DNA from: an uncultured Verrucomicrobia subdivision 3 bacterium | Lineage (GTDB): Bacteria; Verrucomicrobiota; Verrucomicrobiia; Limisphaerales; UBA11358 | NCBI GenBank assembly: GCA_903884535.1 | Contig: CAISEZ010000056.1 | Location: 1-61,964 of the forward strand | Reading direction: 5' to 3' | Length of the DNA: 61,964 nucleotides | Part shown: positions 25,849-37,000 of the stretch, piece by piece | How positions within the stretch are numbered: the stretch's first letter is position 1 | How the letters are laid out: every line of letters starts with the position of its first letter | The notes under the pieces: model-generated | What the model was told of the DNA's origin: nothing | The model's database searches: none | What the model saw: only the letters and a program-made list of their open reading frames with translations | Position numbers and translations under genes: made by a program

Positions 25849-27852
25849 ATGAGCCTGAAACATAGCTTCGCCCTGATTCTTTCGCTGGCCGGCCTGGTGG
25901 CCGGTTCCCATCACATCGCGGCGGCGGACGCCCGCACCACACAGAGCTTCGACGCCGGCTGGCGGTTCAGCAAAGGCGATTTCGCGTCGGCGATGATGCC
26001 GGCGTTCGACGACAGCGGCTGGCGGATCTTGAACGTGCCGCACGACTGGAGCATCGAAGGGCCGTTCAGCGCGGACTATGGCAGCGGCAACGGCTTCGCG
26101 CCCGGCGGCCTCGGCTGGTATCGCAAACATTTCCAGCCCGCCGCCGCGCAGAAAGACAAGCGGGTGGCGGTTGAATTCGACGGCGTGTATGACAACTCGG
26201 AAGTGTGGATCAACGGCCAGTTCGCCGGCGCGCGGCCGTATGGCTACATCGGTTTTCAATACGACCTGACGCCGTATCTGAAATGGGATGCGGACAATGT
26301 CGTGGCCGTGCGCGTGGATCATTCGCGCTTTGCCGACTCGCGGTTTTACACCGGCTCGGGCATCTATCGCAACGTCCGGCTGACGATCACCGACAAGCTG
26401 CACATCGCGCACTGGGGCACGTCGGTGACGACGCCCAAGATAAAAAAGGATTCGGCCAGCGTCCGCGTCGAGACGACGATTGAAAATAATTTCGCCGACA
26501 AAAGAAAATTTTCACTGCAAACGGACATCGTGGCGCCGGACGGGAAAATTGTGGCGAGCGTGACCACGGCAAAATCGGCGGCGGGCAATTCGGTTCAAAC
26601 GCTGGTGCAAGAGATAAAAGTTTCGCAGCCGCAATTGTGGTCGCTGGCATCGCCGACGCTTTACACCGTCAAAAACCTTGTGAAATCAGGCGAAACCATC
26701 GTTGATGAAACCGAAACGCCGTTCGGAATCCGCACGGCGACTTTTGACGCGAACAAGGGATTTTTTCTCAATGGCATTTCGACCAAGCTCAAAGGTGTTT
26801 GCATTCATCACGACGCCGGCTCGCTGGGCGCAGCCGTGCCAGATCAAGTGCTTGAGCGGCGCTTGCGTTTGCTGAAGGAAATCGGCGTCAACGCGATTCG
26901 CACCAGCCACAATCCGCCCGACCCGGAACTTTTGAACCTGTGCGACCGCATGGGTTTTCTCGTGATGGACGAGGCGTTTGACGAGTTCACGCCGTCGAAA
27001 AACAAATGGGTCGTCGGCTGGAATGCGGGCGTGGCCAGTCGTTTCGGCTACGGCGAAGTTTTTGCGCAATGGTCGGTCACGGACATCCAGGACATGATCC
27101 GCCGCGACCGCAATCATCCCAGCATCGTTCTCTGGAGCATCGGCAACGAGATTGATTATGCGAACGATCCCTTTTCCGATCCGGTGCTGGGACAAGATTA
27201 TCATCCGGAAAATCCGCCGGCCAAAGACTTGTTGAAATGCGCCGCGCCTCTGGTCGCCGCCGTAAAATCTTTGGATCGCAGCCGGCCGGTCACCGCCGCG
27301 CTCGCCACCGTGGCGATGTCCGATGCCGTCGGGTTTCCTGAATTACTCGATGCCGCCGGCTACAATTATCAGGAAGCGCGTTACGCCGCCGACCACAAAC
27401 AATTTCCGCAACGAATCATTTACGGCAGCGAAAACAGCCACCAATACGGCGCGTGGCGCGCGGTGCAAACCAACGATTACATTGCCGGGCAATTTCTCTG
27501 GACGGGCATTGATTACCTCGGCGAAGCGCGCGCCTGGCCGGTGCGCGCAAGCGGCGCGGGACTGTTCGACCTTTGCGGGTTCAAAAAACCGCTCGGCTGG
27601 TTCCGGCAAAGCCTCTGGAGCGACCAGCCGATGGTTTATCTTTGCGTTTCCACCGGCGACGGCGGGCGGCGCGGTTTCGCCGGCGTGGAAAATTGGAACT
27701 GGTCGTCAAATTCGACCACGACGGTGCTTTGTTTCGCCAATTGCCCGGAAGTCACCCTGACGCTGAACGACAAAGTCATCGGCACCAAAAATCTTTCGGA
27801 AGCTATGATCGCACCGAAGCGGCCATTTGCGCCATCCGCCAAGGCATCGTGA
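25849..27852 (+). CDS. GH2 beta-galactosidase-like enzyme, C-terminally truncated
   Basis: The ATG at 25849 begins a signal peptide (MSLKHSFALILSLAGLVAG...AAA); the longer open frame upstream runs through repeat DNA. The 667-residue protein has the GH2 order: sugar-binding jelly roll (~30-185), Ig-like domain (~190-295), TIM barrel (~300-590). The acid/base Glu is E434 in LWSIGNEIDYAN and the nucleophile is E528 in IIYGSENSHQYG. The next Ig-like domain starts (VTLTLNDKVIGTKNLSEA) but stops after about 55 residues, where GH2 galactosidases normally continue with a WDVPY...GTLKA stretch and further domains. The final ~18 codons read out of frame through the tail of a response regulator gene (27795-27863). 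It may still fold and act, because both catalytic residues are present. A palindromic operator lies 106 bp upstream. Confidence 0.88.
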   Translation: MSLKHSFALILSLAGLVAGSHHIAAADARTTQSFDAGWRFSKGDFASAMMPAFDDSGWRILNVPHDWSIEGPFSADYGSGNGFAPGGLGWYRKHFQPAAAQKDKRVAVEFDGVYDNSEVWINGQFAGARPYGYIGFQYDLTPYLKWDADNVVAVRVDHSRFADSRFYTGSGIYRNVRLTITDKLHIAHWGTSVTTPKIKKDSASVRVETTIENNFADKRKFSLQTDIVAPDGKIVASVTTAKSAAGNSVQTLVQEIKVSQPQLWSLASPTLYTVKNLVKSGETIVDETETPFGIRTATFDANKGFFLNGISTKLKGVCIHHDAGSLGAAVPDQVLERRLRLLKEIGVNAIRTSHNPPDPELLNLCDRMGFLVMDEAFDEFTPSKNKWVVGWNAGVASRFGYGEVFAQWSVTDIQDMIRRDRNHPSIVLWSIGNEIDYANDPFSDPVLGQDYHPENPPAKDLLKCAAPLVAAVKSLDRSRPVTAALATVAMSDAVGFPELLDAAGYNYQEARYAADHKQFPQRIIYGSENSHQYGAWRAVQTNDYIAGQFLWTGIDYLGEARAWPVRASGAGLFDLCGFKKPLGWFRQSLWSDQPMVYLCVSTGDGGRRGFAGVENWNWSSNSTTTVLCFANCPEVTLTLNDKVIGTKNLSEAMIAPKRPFAPSAKAS

Positions 27853-27863
27853 ATTTGGAATAA
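27795..27863 (+). pseudogene. Remnant: C-terminal end of a LuxR/NarL-type response regulator
   Basis: In the frame ending at the TAA 27861-27863, the DNA reads SYDRTEAAICAIRQGIVNLE, the characteristic end of a NarL/FixJ-type helix-turn-helix domain (compare the usual DRTEAVTxAIRRGIxHL). Nothing of the rest of that gene is present upstream, where the GH2 coding sequence runs in another frame until about 27790-27800. The 3' end of the regulator gene was therefore joined to a truncated GH2 gene. It overlaps the GH2 stop at 27850-27852. Confidence 0.65.
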
Positions 27864-27946
27864 GCGCAGCCCGATGCTTCCGGAACTGGTCGTTGCCACG
27901 ATGACCTGGCTGAAACGCAGGCCATCCATCCGCTCGGCTTCAACAA

Positions 27947-28531
27947 TCAGAGGTTTTCGAGCATCTTGGCGATCTGCTGGCGATGAACCTCCCGTTCGCC
28001 TTCCGTCCAGATCACGAACTGCGCCCGGGCGATTTTTTCTTCGACCGGCAGTTGCGCGGCGCGGCGCTGCTGGATTTGTTCCGCATTCCAGCCCCGCGCC
28101 GCCAGCCGGTCGCGCTGGGCGACGGGCGAACAGGCCACACAAATGATTTTTTCAAAATGCGCCTCGGCCCGGGTTTCAAACAGCAGCGGAATGACGACGA
28201 CCGCCCGCGGACACTTTTCCGCGCGCCAGCTTTCAATTTGGGCCAGCCAGCGGTCGCGGATGCGCGGGTGGAGAATGGCCTCCAGTTTTTCCCGCGCGGC
28301 AGAATCTGAAAAAACCCGGCGGGCCAGCGCGTCGCGTTTCAGTTCACCGGCTGCGGAAATCATTTCCGCTCCAAATGATTTTTGGATTTCCACCAGCGCG
28401 GGCTGACCGGGCTGGACAAGCTGGCGGGCCAAGTCGTCTGTGTCCACCACGCGGACGCCGTGCGCCAAAAGAAAACCGGCGGCGGTGGATTTGCCCATCC
28501 CCACGCCGCCGGTCAAACCGCAGACTTTCAT
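27947..28531 (-). CDS. coaE: Dephospho-CoA kinase
   Basis: This 194-residue cytoplasmic enzyme phosphorylates the 3'-OH of dephospho-CoA in the last step of coenzyme A synthesis. The P-loop is GLTGGVGMGKST at residues 5-16. Further family marks are VVDTDDLARQLV (~28-39), the LHPRIRDRW segment (~87-95), VVVIPLLFETRAEAHFE (~110-126) and a LID-like QRDRLAARGW (~138-147). Length is normal. The start at 28531 begins the P-loop strand directly. It follows the sedolisin gene by 11 bp on the same strand and ends opposite the response-regulator remnant. It is a housekeeping gene and marks an edge of the accessory polysaccharide block. Confidence 0.95.
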   Translation of the reverse strand: MKVCGLTGGVGMGKSTAAGFLLAHGVRVVDTDDLARQLVQPGQPALVEIQKSFGAEMISAAGELKRDALARRVFSDSAAREKLEAILHPRIRDRWLAQIESWRAEKCPRAVVVIPLLFETRAEAHFEKIICVACSPVAQRDRLAARGWNAEQIQQRRAAQLPVEEKIARAQFVIWTEGEREVHRQQIAKMLENL

Positions 28532-28542
28532 GGAGTCAAAAT

Positions 28543-31062
28543 TTATTGCAGCAACACGCGATAGAAGCGATACGGATAGTTCGTGGTCGCGGAAGGATCC
28601 GGGTATGAAGTAGTCGCCGCAGCCGGAGACAGGTTGGTATAAAGGGTCACCCAGCCCGACGGATTGGCCAGATTAGTCGAAGCCTGAACCACGTAAGGCT
28701 GAAGCAAAGCATCATAAACCGATAACTGGAACTGATGACTGTTGCCAGAATAGCTGCCCGACAATTGCGGCGGGGTGACAGAGACGACCTGGACAGTCGT
28801 GGCGACATAATTGTCATCCGGATTCGGATCGGGCGTGGTGGCGGTGACACTGGCGTAATTGGGCATCGAGCCGGCACCGGCCGGCAGCACCGTCAACGTG
28901 AGCTGAGCGCCGGCATTGGTGGCCAGCGTGGGCAGCGTCCACACCAAAGTCGAACCACTGGGCGTGAGACTACCCTGCGTCAGGCTACTGGAAACCAGCG
29001 TGGCCCCATCTTGTAAAATGTCCGTCAAGACTGGATTTACCGAAGCAGAAGGACCGTCATTGGTCACACCAATAACATAGACCACATGGCTGCCGACGGA
29101 CACCTGGTTGGTCGGAGTGGCCACGGACAGGTTCAGGTTGGCCGACTGGCCGATGGGGTTGCCGAGCGTGAGGGTAACCAGCCAGCCGTTGGAAATAACG
29201 CCGACATTGAGCAGCGCATCGTCCTGCACAAAGAGCGTCCAATTGCCGTTCGGATTGCCGCCAATCATCGTCGCCAGATTGGTGCCATAGGGCCCAATCG
29301 GTGCGGAAATTTTGGTAAAAGTGTTGGTCAACAAAAGAATCGCATTGATCAAATTGGTGCCGTTGGGGGTGCCCAATCCGGTGCAAAGATCGTAGCCGGA
29401 CACGGCACTGAACAAGGTGGGACTACCAGTCCACTCGTTGTTGCCGGTGGTCACGTCATGAAAACAATTGGTATAGTTTGAACTGCTCGCGATGGTATAG
29501 AGCGACGGGTTTAGAAAGCCAACCGGACTTTGACCATTGCTCACAGCTTGTTGATTAATGAGTGCCGTAAAGCCGGCCCACAAAGGGGCGGCGCAACTGG
29601 TGCCGCCAAACCAAGTCGCCAGACCACCGCCGAAAATAACCCAGACATGGTCACCCGTCAGCGCCACGTCGGGCACATTCCGCAGGGTAGTTGAACCTCC
29701 ATTCAAGGTCATGCTAACATTGGTCTGCCAGCTCGGAATTTTATACGTTGTGCTGATACCGCCGCTGCTGCCAATACCATCATAAAGGGATCCAAATTCA
29801 ATATCCCAATTCCAAACCGTTTCAGAACCATAGCTTGCGCGGGGACCGGTCGTGAGTGTGGTTCCACCGACTAGAGTAATGTGCGGGCTATCCGACGGAA
29901 AGGCGATAAAACCCGTATAAGCATCTGAATCGCCGGAAGCTGCAAAAAAAGATTGGCCTTGCAATGCCATCTGCTGGAAAATTTGCTCGGCCACCGGATC
30001 GGGCGAGCCGTTGACAATATACCAGGAACAGCCAATTTGTTTTGCCACATTGTCGCTGGCCATCTTGTTGAGCACATCTTCAAACACCGTATAAATACTC
30101 AACGAGGAAAAGTTCGGGCCTTCGTAGACATAGATGTTGGAAACACCGGGCGACATGGACAGCACCATTTCAATGTCCAGGGAAACTTCGGGATTGCCAA
30201 ACGAGGTCGGCACGGGAACGCCGCCGTCCACCGGAACCACCACAATGTTTGGAAGATTGGTGGTCAAACCGATCTGCGTTTCATAAGCCGTGATATCGCT
30301 CGGATAATATCCGTCCAATTGAAACAGACCCACATTCTGCCCCGCGCCAGTCAACGTCGTGCCCGGCGCATAGGCGTTGCGAAAATCCTGGCCTTGATAA
30401 TTGCCGCCCGGTGCCGTGCCGCGGTTAGGTGAACCCGCCGCTGATTCACCTGAACTTACGGTCGTCGCACTCACAGCTTGAGCGGCCGCCCCAGCCTTGA
30501 GCCGCGGACTGGCGGTAGAGTAGGTTTCCAATCCGCTCACATGATTGATGGGCAGCGAAGCCGACAAAACCGGGTCAGTGTCCGGCGCGTAAAAATCACG
30601 ATTCTCCGTCGGATGCCGATAGGTGTGCAGCGTCACGCCAAATGCGTTTTCCACATCCGCAGCTTTGCCGGAAACCTTCAGCAACATCCGGTTCGGATGC
30701 GTGCCGGTCACGGTCAGCCCGTGCGCCTGCGCAAAATCCTTCGCCGCCTGATAATCCTGCGCGGTCGGCCCAAACTGCGCCGTGAACTCGTCGGGCGTCA
30801 GAAAGCGATGGTAGTTCGTGCTGGCCGGATCATAGATCTGCGCGAGCAGATTGGTGAGCGCTTCGGTATTGTGCAACGGCAGGCCGATAGCCAGCGTCAT
30901 CTGGTTGGTCGCCGCCAAATGCCCCTTGGCTTTCAGGTGCGACACCGCCGCCGGCACATGGCCAGACAGTGTCTTGGAGCCGGCCGCGGAAACGCCAGCC
31001 GGAAAGGCCAGACTGACCGCCGCCAGCAGGCCGAAGCCCATTTTAAAAATCTTCTTACTCAT
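28543..31062 (-). CDS. Secreted sedolisin-type (S53) serine-carboxyl peptidase with half P-like domain and DUF11-like tail
   Basis: The ATG at 31062 has a GAGG-type ribosome site at the right spacing and starts a signal peptide (MSKKIFKMGFGLLAAVSLAF...SAA); a start at 31095, overlapping the upstream stop as TAATG, is less likely. The 839-residue precursor has a pro-kumamolisin activation domain (~30-180). The peptidase domain (~215-578) carries E292 and D296 (PEVSLDIEMV), oxyanion Asp D378 (SGDSD) and nucleophile S489 (GGTSCAAP), with calcium-site segments HDVTTGNN and GYDLCTGLGTP. At about residue 586 the sequence changes to the second half of a proprotein-convertase P-like domain (GPYGTNLATMIGGNPNGNW, QDDALLNVG, GWLVTLTLG), then a DUF11-like Ig fold (~640-745) and a C-terminal module. 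The first half of the P-like domain ends the neighbouring giant protein. Secreted acid protease activity is expected. Confidence 0.9.
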   Translation of the reverse strand: MSKKIFKMGFGLLAAVSLAFPAGVSAAGSKTLSGHVPAAVSHLKAKGHLAATNQMTLAIGLPLHNTEALTNLLAQIYDPASTNYHRFLTPDEFTAQFGPTAQDYQAAKDFAQAHGLTVTGTHPNRMLLKVSGKAADVENAFGVTLHTYRHPTENRDFYAPDTDPVLSASLPINHVSGLETYSTASPRLKAGAAAQAVSATTVSSGESAAGSPNRGTAPGGNYQGQDFRNAYAPGTTLTGAGQNVGLFQLDGYYPSDITAYETQIGLTTNLPNIVVVPVDGGVPVPTSFGNPEVSLDIEMVLSMSPGVSNIYVYEGPNFSSLSIYTVFEDVLNKMASDNVAKQIGCSWYIVNGSPDPVAEQIFQQMALQGQSFFAASGDSDAYTGFIAFPSDSPHITLVGGTTLTTGPRASYGSETVWNWDIEFGSLYDGIGSSGGISTTYKIPSWQTNVSMTLNGGSTTLRNVPDVALTGDHVWVIFGGGLATWFGGTSCAAPLWAGFTALINQQAVSNGQSPVGFLNPSLYTIASSSNYTNCFHDVTTGNNEWTGSPTLFSAVSGYDLCTGLGTPNGTNLINAILLLTNTFTKISAPIGPYGTNLATMIGGNPNGNWTLFVQDDALLNVGVISNGWLVTLTLGNPIGQSANLNLSVATPTNQVSVGSHVVYVIGVTNDGPSASVNPVLTDILQDGATLVSSSLTQGSLTPSGSTLVWTLPTLATNAGAQLTLTVLPAGAGSMPNYASVTATTPDPNPDDNYVATTVQVVSVTPPQLSGSYSGNSHQFQLSVYDALLQPYVVQASTNLANPSGWVTLYTNLSPAAATTSYPDPSATTNYPYRFYRVLLQ

Positions 31063-31094
31063 AAAACCTCGGGTTGATAGTGCGCATCTGGGCA

Positions 31095-34000
31095 TTAAGG
31101 GAAAACGGGCTTGGGCAAATAAGACGTGGGCTTAAAGGTGCCGTTGGTGATGGTTGTCTGCGGATAGGCCGTGGGCGGCAAGGAGTTGGTCGCCGCATCG
31201 TCAAAGGTCAGCGAGACCTTGCCGATGGCATTGCCGCCACCCGTGTGCGCCATGATTAAACTAGTCTGCGCGCTTGGTGATACCACCAAGGCGTCAATGT
31301 CCGAAGGATGCGTGTGATAAATGTTCGTCAAGGTCACGGTTGCCTTGATCACCACGCCGTTCATGTTGCTGACACTGATCATGGACGGATACGGCGACGC
31401 CGGCCCGACGTCATTGATGATGATGATATTGGTGTTGGCAAACGTGTTGGTCCAAGTGCCCAAGGTGAAGGTAAAGGCGACCTGACCGAGGTTATTCGCC
31501 AACTGGAACGTCGGCGCGATGCGCTGGCTGTTGGTGCCATTCGCCATGAAGGAGAACGCCCGGAAGGCCGACGGGCCGCGCGCGACCAGCGTGCCGTAGT
31601 TCTGCGGTCCGCTTAGCGGAGTGACGCCGTTCGTGGCCAGCAGGGTGGCGGTTACATTGGCATTCGTGCCGGCGCTGATGCGCAAGCCGAAGAACATATT
31701 GACCGTCTCGCCCGGATCAATGATGCCGTTCGCCGGTGTGTAGCTTTCACTGATCAGAGCGGAACCCGCCGGCACCACGAGACTGCCGCTGTTGTCGCGG
31801 ATGGTCAGGATGGCGGCGCTGGGCGAGACCAGAATACCATTGGTCGGATTGCTCAAGGACAGGAGCACAGTCTTGTCCGGCTGCTCGGTGGTGGTGGCAA
31901 TCACCCGCAACGCGAAGGTCTGGCTGGTCACGCCATTCGTGAAGGTAAGAACGCCGTTAGTCGCGAAATAGTCCGTGCCGGCCACCGCCGTGCCATCCGC
32001 CGTGGCAAAGCTCACCTGCGAAGTGGTGTTGGTATTGTCCGTGCGCACCACCGTGATATTCGTCGCCACGCCGGTCTTCAAAATGGTGTAAGTGGCGCTG
32101 GAGAAGCTCAAGCCCGAGTTGCTGTCAATGATCGTGACGACCTGGGTGCTCGGCGAAGTGATTTTGCCGGGGGGCGTGGCATTGGCCAGATTCACCGTGA
32201 ACGAGCGGTTGCCGGTGATCAAACTGTTGTTGATGATCGGCACCGTGAAGGTGTTGGTGCCGACTCCATTGGTAAAGACCAGGGTGCCGGTGGTGTTGGT
32301 ATAGTCCTGACCGGCCACGGCTGTGCCATCGGAAGTGAAGTAATACACGGACAACGGCACAGTATTCGAGCTGGCCACCGGCTCTATCCCCGGATTCGAG
32401 CAGACCACGGTGATGACGGCGAGGCCGACATTCTTGGAGACGCTCATCGCCGAATTGGTGAAGCTCAAGCCCGCATTGCTGGGCTGGATGATCACCACCG
32501 CATTACTCGGCGACACCAGCTGCACACCCGCGGTGGGATTGTTCAGCATCATGTTAAAGGCGACATTGGTCACACCCTGGGCATTGATCAGCGGGACGGA
32601 AACCGACTTGAGCACTTCCCCGCTGGCAAAGTTCAGCGTGCCGGCGGTGACCGAATAATTGACGTTGGACAGCGCCGTGCCGTCGGCGGTGGCGTAATTC
32701 ACCGCGAACGCATTCGTGGCCACGCCGATGCGCTGGACATAGACCAGTCCGTAGTTCGTGGATTCGTTGACGTAGTTGGTGCCACTCACAAAACTGACGC
32801 CCGTATTGTCGCTCACAATGGTCAATGTCGTGTTCGACGGATTGATTATTTGCGCACCAGACCCATCCGTGGGATTCAACAACTGCACCGACAGGCTGAC
32901 CGGCGGCTGCACCAGCCCATTTTGAACAAGCGAGATGATGATCGAGTTGCTGGTATCCCCGTCACGGAAGTTTACGGTGTTGGTCATGACATTATAGTCA
33001 CGGCCGGGCTGGGCGGTGCCCGCCACCGTGGTAAAGGGAATCGAGACAGCGCCCGACGAACCGTTTGTGCGCAACACGGCCAGATAGGCATTGGTGTTGC
33101 CTTCGCTGAAGGTGAAGTTGGTCGATTCAAAACTAAACTGGCCGGCCGCATAGACGGTGTCAATGATGGTCAGCGTCGCATTGGACGGACTATAAAGCAG
33201 CGCGCCTACGGTATTGGTCAATACCAAGCCCACCGTGCGGTAGCCTTCGGGTATGGCGTTGTTGATGATCGGCACCTGCGCGGTCTTGTCCGTTTCGCCC
33301 GCGTTGAAGGTGACCGTTACATTCGTGGGATAGTAATCAATGCCACTGGCCGCCGAGCCGTTGGTCGTGGTGAGGAAGTTCACCGAGCAACTGCCGATCG
33401 TGGAACCTTGGCGGATAATGTCAATCGTCGCCACACCGGTGACCGCGTTTTTGGGAGCCGAGTAACTGGTGGACAGGAAACGCAAGGCGCTGTCCGTATT
33501 GACGATGGTCAGCAAGGCGGCAGATTGGTTGCCGAAGCCCGCCGGAGCCGTCGGATTTGAGAGCTTCAGGTTCACCGTCAAATTAGGCGTGATGACCAGA
33601 TCATCCATCACCGGGACCAGAACGGTTTTGAACGTTTCCCCGACCGGGAAGTCCAGGTTGGTGACAATGGTGCCGTAATTGACGCCAGCCACCGCCGTGT
33701 TATTGCTCGTCGCAAAAGTCACAAAGACATCGCCCGAGCCGTCGGCATTGGTGCCGCTGGTGCCGCCCGTGCGGCGGACAGTGATGACCGCATAGCCACC
33801 GTTTTCATTCACCGAGTAGTTGGGGGTGGTGAACTCAAAGGCGCCGGAACCGACTGTGGAACGGCCGTAGATGCGGGCAATATATTGATGAGGCTGGGTA
33901 TCATACGTGGTAAACGCGCCGCCGATGACAAACATGCCGTCTGCCGGCTGCATGGCCAGCGCGTAAATGTTGTTGTTCGCCCCGTCACCAAAGTTAATGG

Positions 34001-37000
34001 TCGGATCCACCGCGCCCGTAGGCAGCAAGCGGGTAATACTGTTGCGATTCACACCATTGGCCTGGGTAAAGTCGCCCACCAAGACAATCCGGTTGTCCGG
34101 CTGGACAGCGATTGCGTTCACGGAGCTGGACGCGCCGGCCCCGATTGCGGTGACAAAGGCTGCATCCACCGTTCCATCGGCATTCAGTCGAGCCACATGG
34201 TTCAACGCCGTTCCATTCACACTCGTGAAGTCGCCGCCGAGCAGCACGCTCTCATCCCCCTGGATGGCAATGGCGCGCACCGCACTGCTGGCTCCCACCG
34301 TGACATTGAAGTTGGTGTCCACGGAACCATCCACATTGAGGCGGACCAGATTGCCCACCGTCACATTATTAAAGTTGGTGAACGAGCCACCGACCAACAC
34401 CTTGCCTGCATTGGCAATCGAGTTGGATGGATATGCCACCACGGCATAGACGGTGCCGTTCGCGCCCAACCCGGTGGCAAACGTGGTGTCCAGAGAACCA
34501 TCATTATTAAGCCGCGCCACACCCGGAGTCGCGGTGCCGTTGAGCGTGCTGAACGCGCCGCCCACATAGATTTCGCGGGCACCGTTGATGAAGGTTTCAT
34601 TCAACGCGTAGATCGTGTTATCCGCGCCGGCGCCCGGATTGAAGCTCGTGTCCAGTTCGCCATCCGTCTGCAAGCGGGCGATGCGATGGCGGACAATGCC
34701 GTCAATGTTGGCGAAGGCGCCGCCGACCACAATGCGGTCATCCGTCTGCGTGATCAAAGCGTTCACAGCGGCGTCCGCGCCAGATTGTCCGTTCAGGAAA
34801 GTGTCATCCAGCGTGCCATCCGCATTCAACCGGGCCAGACGGTTGATGGTCGAGCCATTCACAATGGTGAAATTGCCGCCCGCGATGATCTGTCCGCCCG
34901 ACTGTAGGCCGACGGCAAAAACGCTGCCGTTCATGCCGGCGGAGGGATCGAAGGCCGCATCCGGCGAACCCGCCGGTTCATTGTAAGACTGCGCGTCCAC
35001 AATATCTACCGGGGCGCTCGCCGGCGATCCGAGCGACGAACCAGCCGAGTTGGTAGTCAACACCGCTGAGAAGTAGAAGGCGGACGGCGGCGGATTGGCC
35101 TTGCTGTCATTCAGTATCTGGACGTTGAAGCTGCGGCTGATCTGGCCGGCCGCAAATGCCAGTGCGCCGTTGGTGGAAACATAGTTGGTGCCGGCAAACG
35201 CCGTGCCATTGACGGTGGTGAAGCCCACCGTCGCCGTGCCGAGCGCCGAGCCGGTGCGGGTGACGGTCATCGTGGCATAGCCGCCATTTTCATTGACCAA
35301 ATAGCTTGGCCGGCTGAACTGGAACGTGCCGTAGCTATTGTCGTTGTTAATATTCAAGACCACATTGGTGATGCTGCCGAACAGTGAAGGCGTGTTCGTC
35401 CCGTTCAAGGTCGCATTAAACAAGCCGGCAAAGAACTGCTTGTTCGGCCCGACCAGATGATTGTTGATCAAAGGTATGGTGATAGTGCGTGACGAGGTGT
35501 CACCATTATTCCAAGTAAGCGTGTTGGTGGTGCCGGTGTAATCCGTGCCATTGACGGCGGTGCCGTTCGCTGTGGCGTATTGCACGGTAAGGGTGCCCTG
35601 GCTGCCCACCGTGCGCGTCACCGTGACCGGCATCATGCCGGAACTCAAGTTCGCCGCATAGGCGTTGGTGGTGAAACTCAAGTAACCGGCGAAGTTCGGA
35701 TTGACGATGCGCACTACGGCGTTCGACTGGACCAGCGACGCATTGCCGCTGCTCAAGTCGAGCAGGTTATAGAGTTGCAGGCCGATCGTTTTTTCCACGT
35801 TGCCAATGTAGCTGTTCTGCAGAATGGCCACCGGGAAAGCCCCGCTGGTCTGGCCAGGGTTGAACGTCAGCACGCCGGTCGTCGGCGTATAGTCCGTGCC
35901 GGGAAGTGCCGTGCTGCCGTTGGTCGTCGTGGTATAGGAGAGTTGCACCGTGCCGGAGGAACTGTTGGTGCGGGTAACGCCCACCGAGACGGTGGAACCT
36001 GTCGCCGGGTAACTGCCGGCAGAGAAACCAAACACGCCGTCCTGATGGCTGTTATCCACCACGGTCAGGGGTGCAACGGAAGCGCCGAGCGCGACGCCCA
36101 GCGGAATGTTCTGACCACCCAGATAGAACTGGTCGGCCCCCGGATTGGCCAGTTGGAACTGCGCGCTCAAGTTGCCGGACGAAGTGGTGTTGTTGATGAT
36201 GCTGACATCCACCGACGCCGGACCGCCGATGCCGAAGGGATAATTCAGATTGAAGTTGCTGTCATACATCTGACCGTTCGGCCCGGTTAAACCATCGCCA
36301 TGCTGGCGAGTAGGCCGGTTATTCGCATCAAAATAAATCCATTCAATGGGATAAGTCAGGGCATTCGCGTTGTAGGCGTAATCCACTCCGCTTTGCGCCA
36401 GTCCCGGCAGCACCGAGAAGTTGGCGGAGGCATAACCCAGACTACCGTTGGTCCGGACCAGGGACACAGGCACATACGATCCGGTCTTGTTCGCCGAATA
36501 GCTGCTAGAGGCCAGACCGATGTTGCCCGGTCCGGGCGTTGCGCCGCCAATCAGACGGGCGATGTTGCCACGGTTGCGCACCCCGTCGCGCGTCTTCGGT
36601 TCCGGCCAGACATCCACGTTCAAATAGGTGTTGAATGCCGGGTCAATGGCTGTGTAGGTATGGGTGAGTGCATTAGACCCGTAGTCATTCGGGCGAACCA
36701 ACTCATCAAACTGGCCACCGCCCACCTGCGCGAAGCTGCCGCCGATGATCACATTGCCGTCAGTCTGGAGGCCCGAGGAAAACACCGTGCCAGGCGCATC
36801 GGTGAAATGGATCCGGGGCAGACCGGCCAACTGATTGTAAGCCGTATCCAGGAAGGTCGTATCCACCGTGCCGTTGTTATAGAGTCGGGCGAAGCCCAGA
36901 CGATGCGTGCCATTGAAGGTAGTGAACGATCCGCCGATATACATCGTGCCAGCCAACTGCTGCAAGGTGACGGAATTAACCGTGTTGTCCGAGCCGGTGC

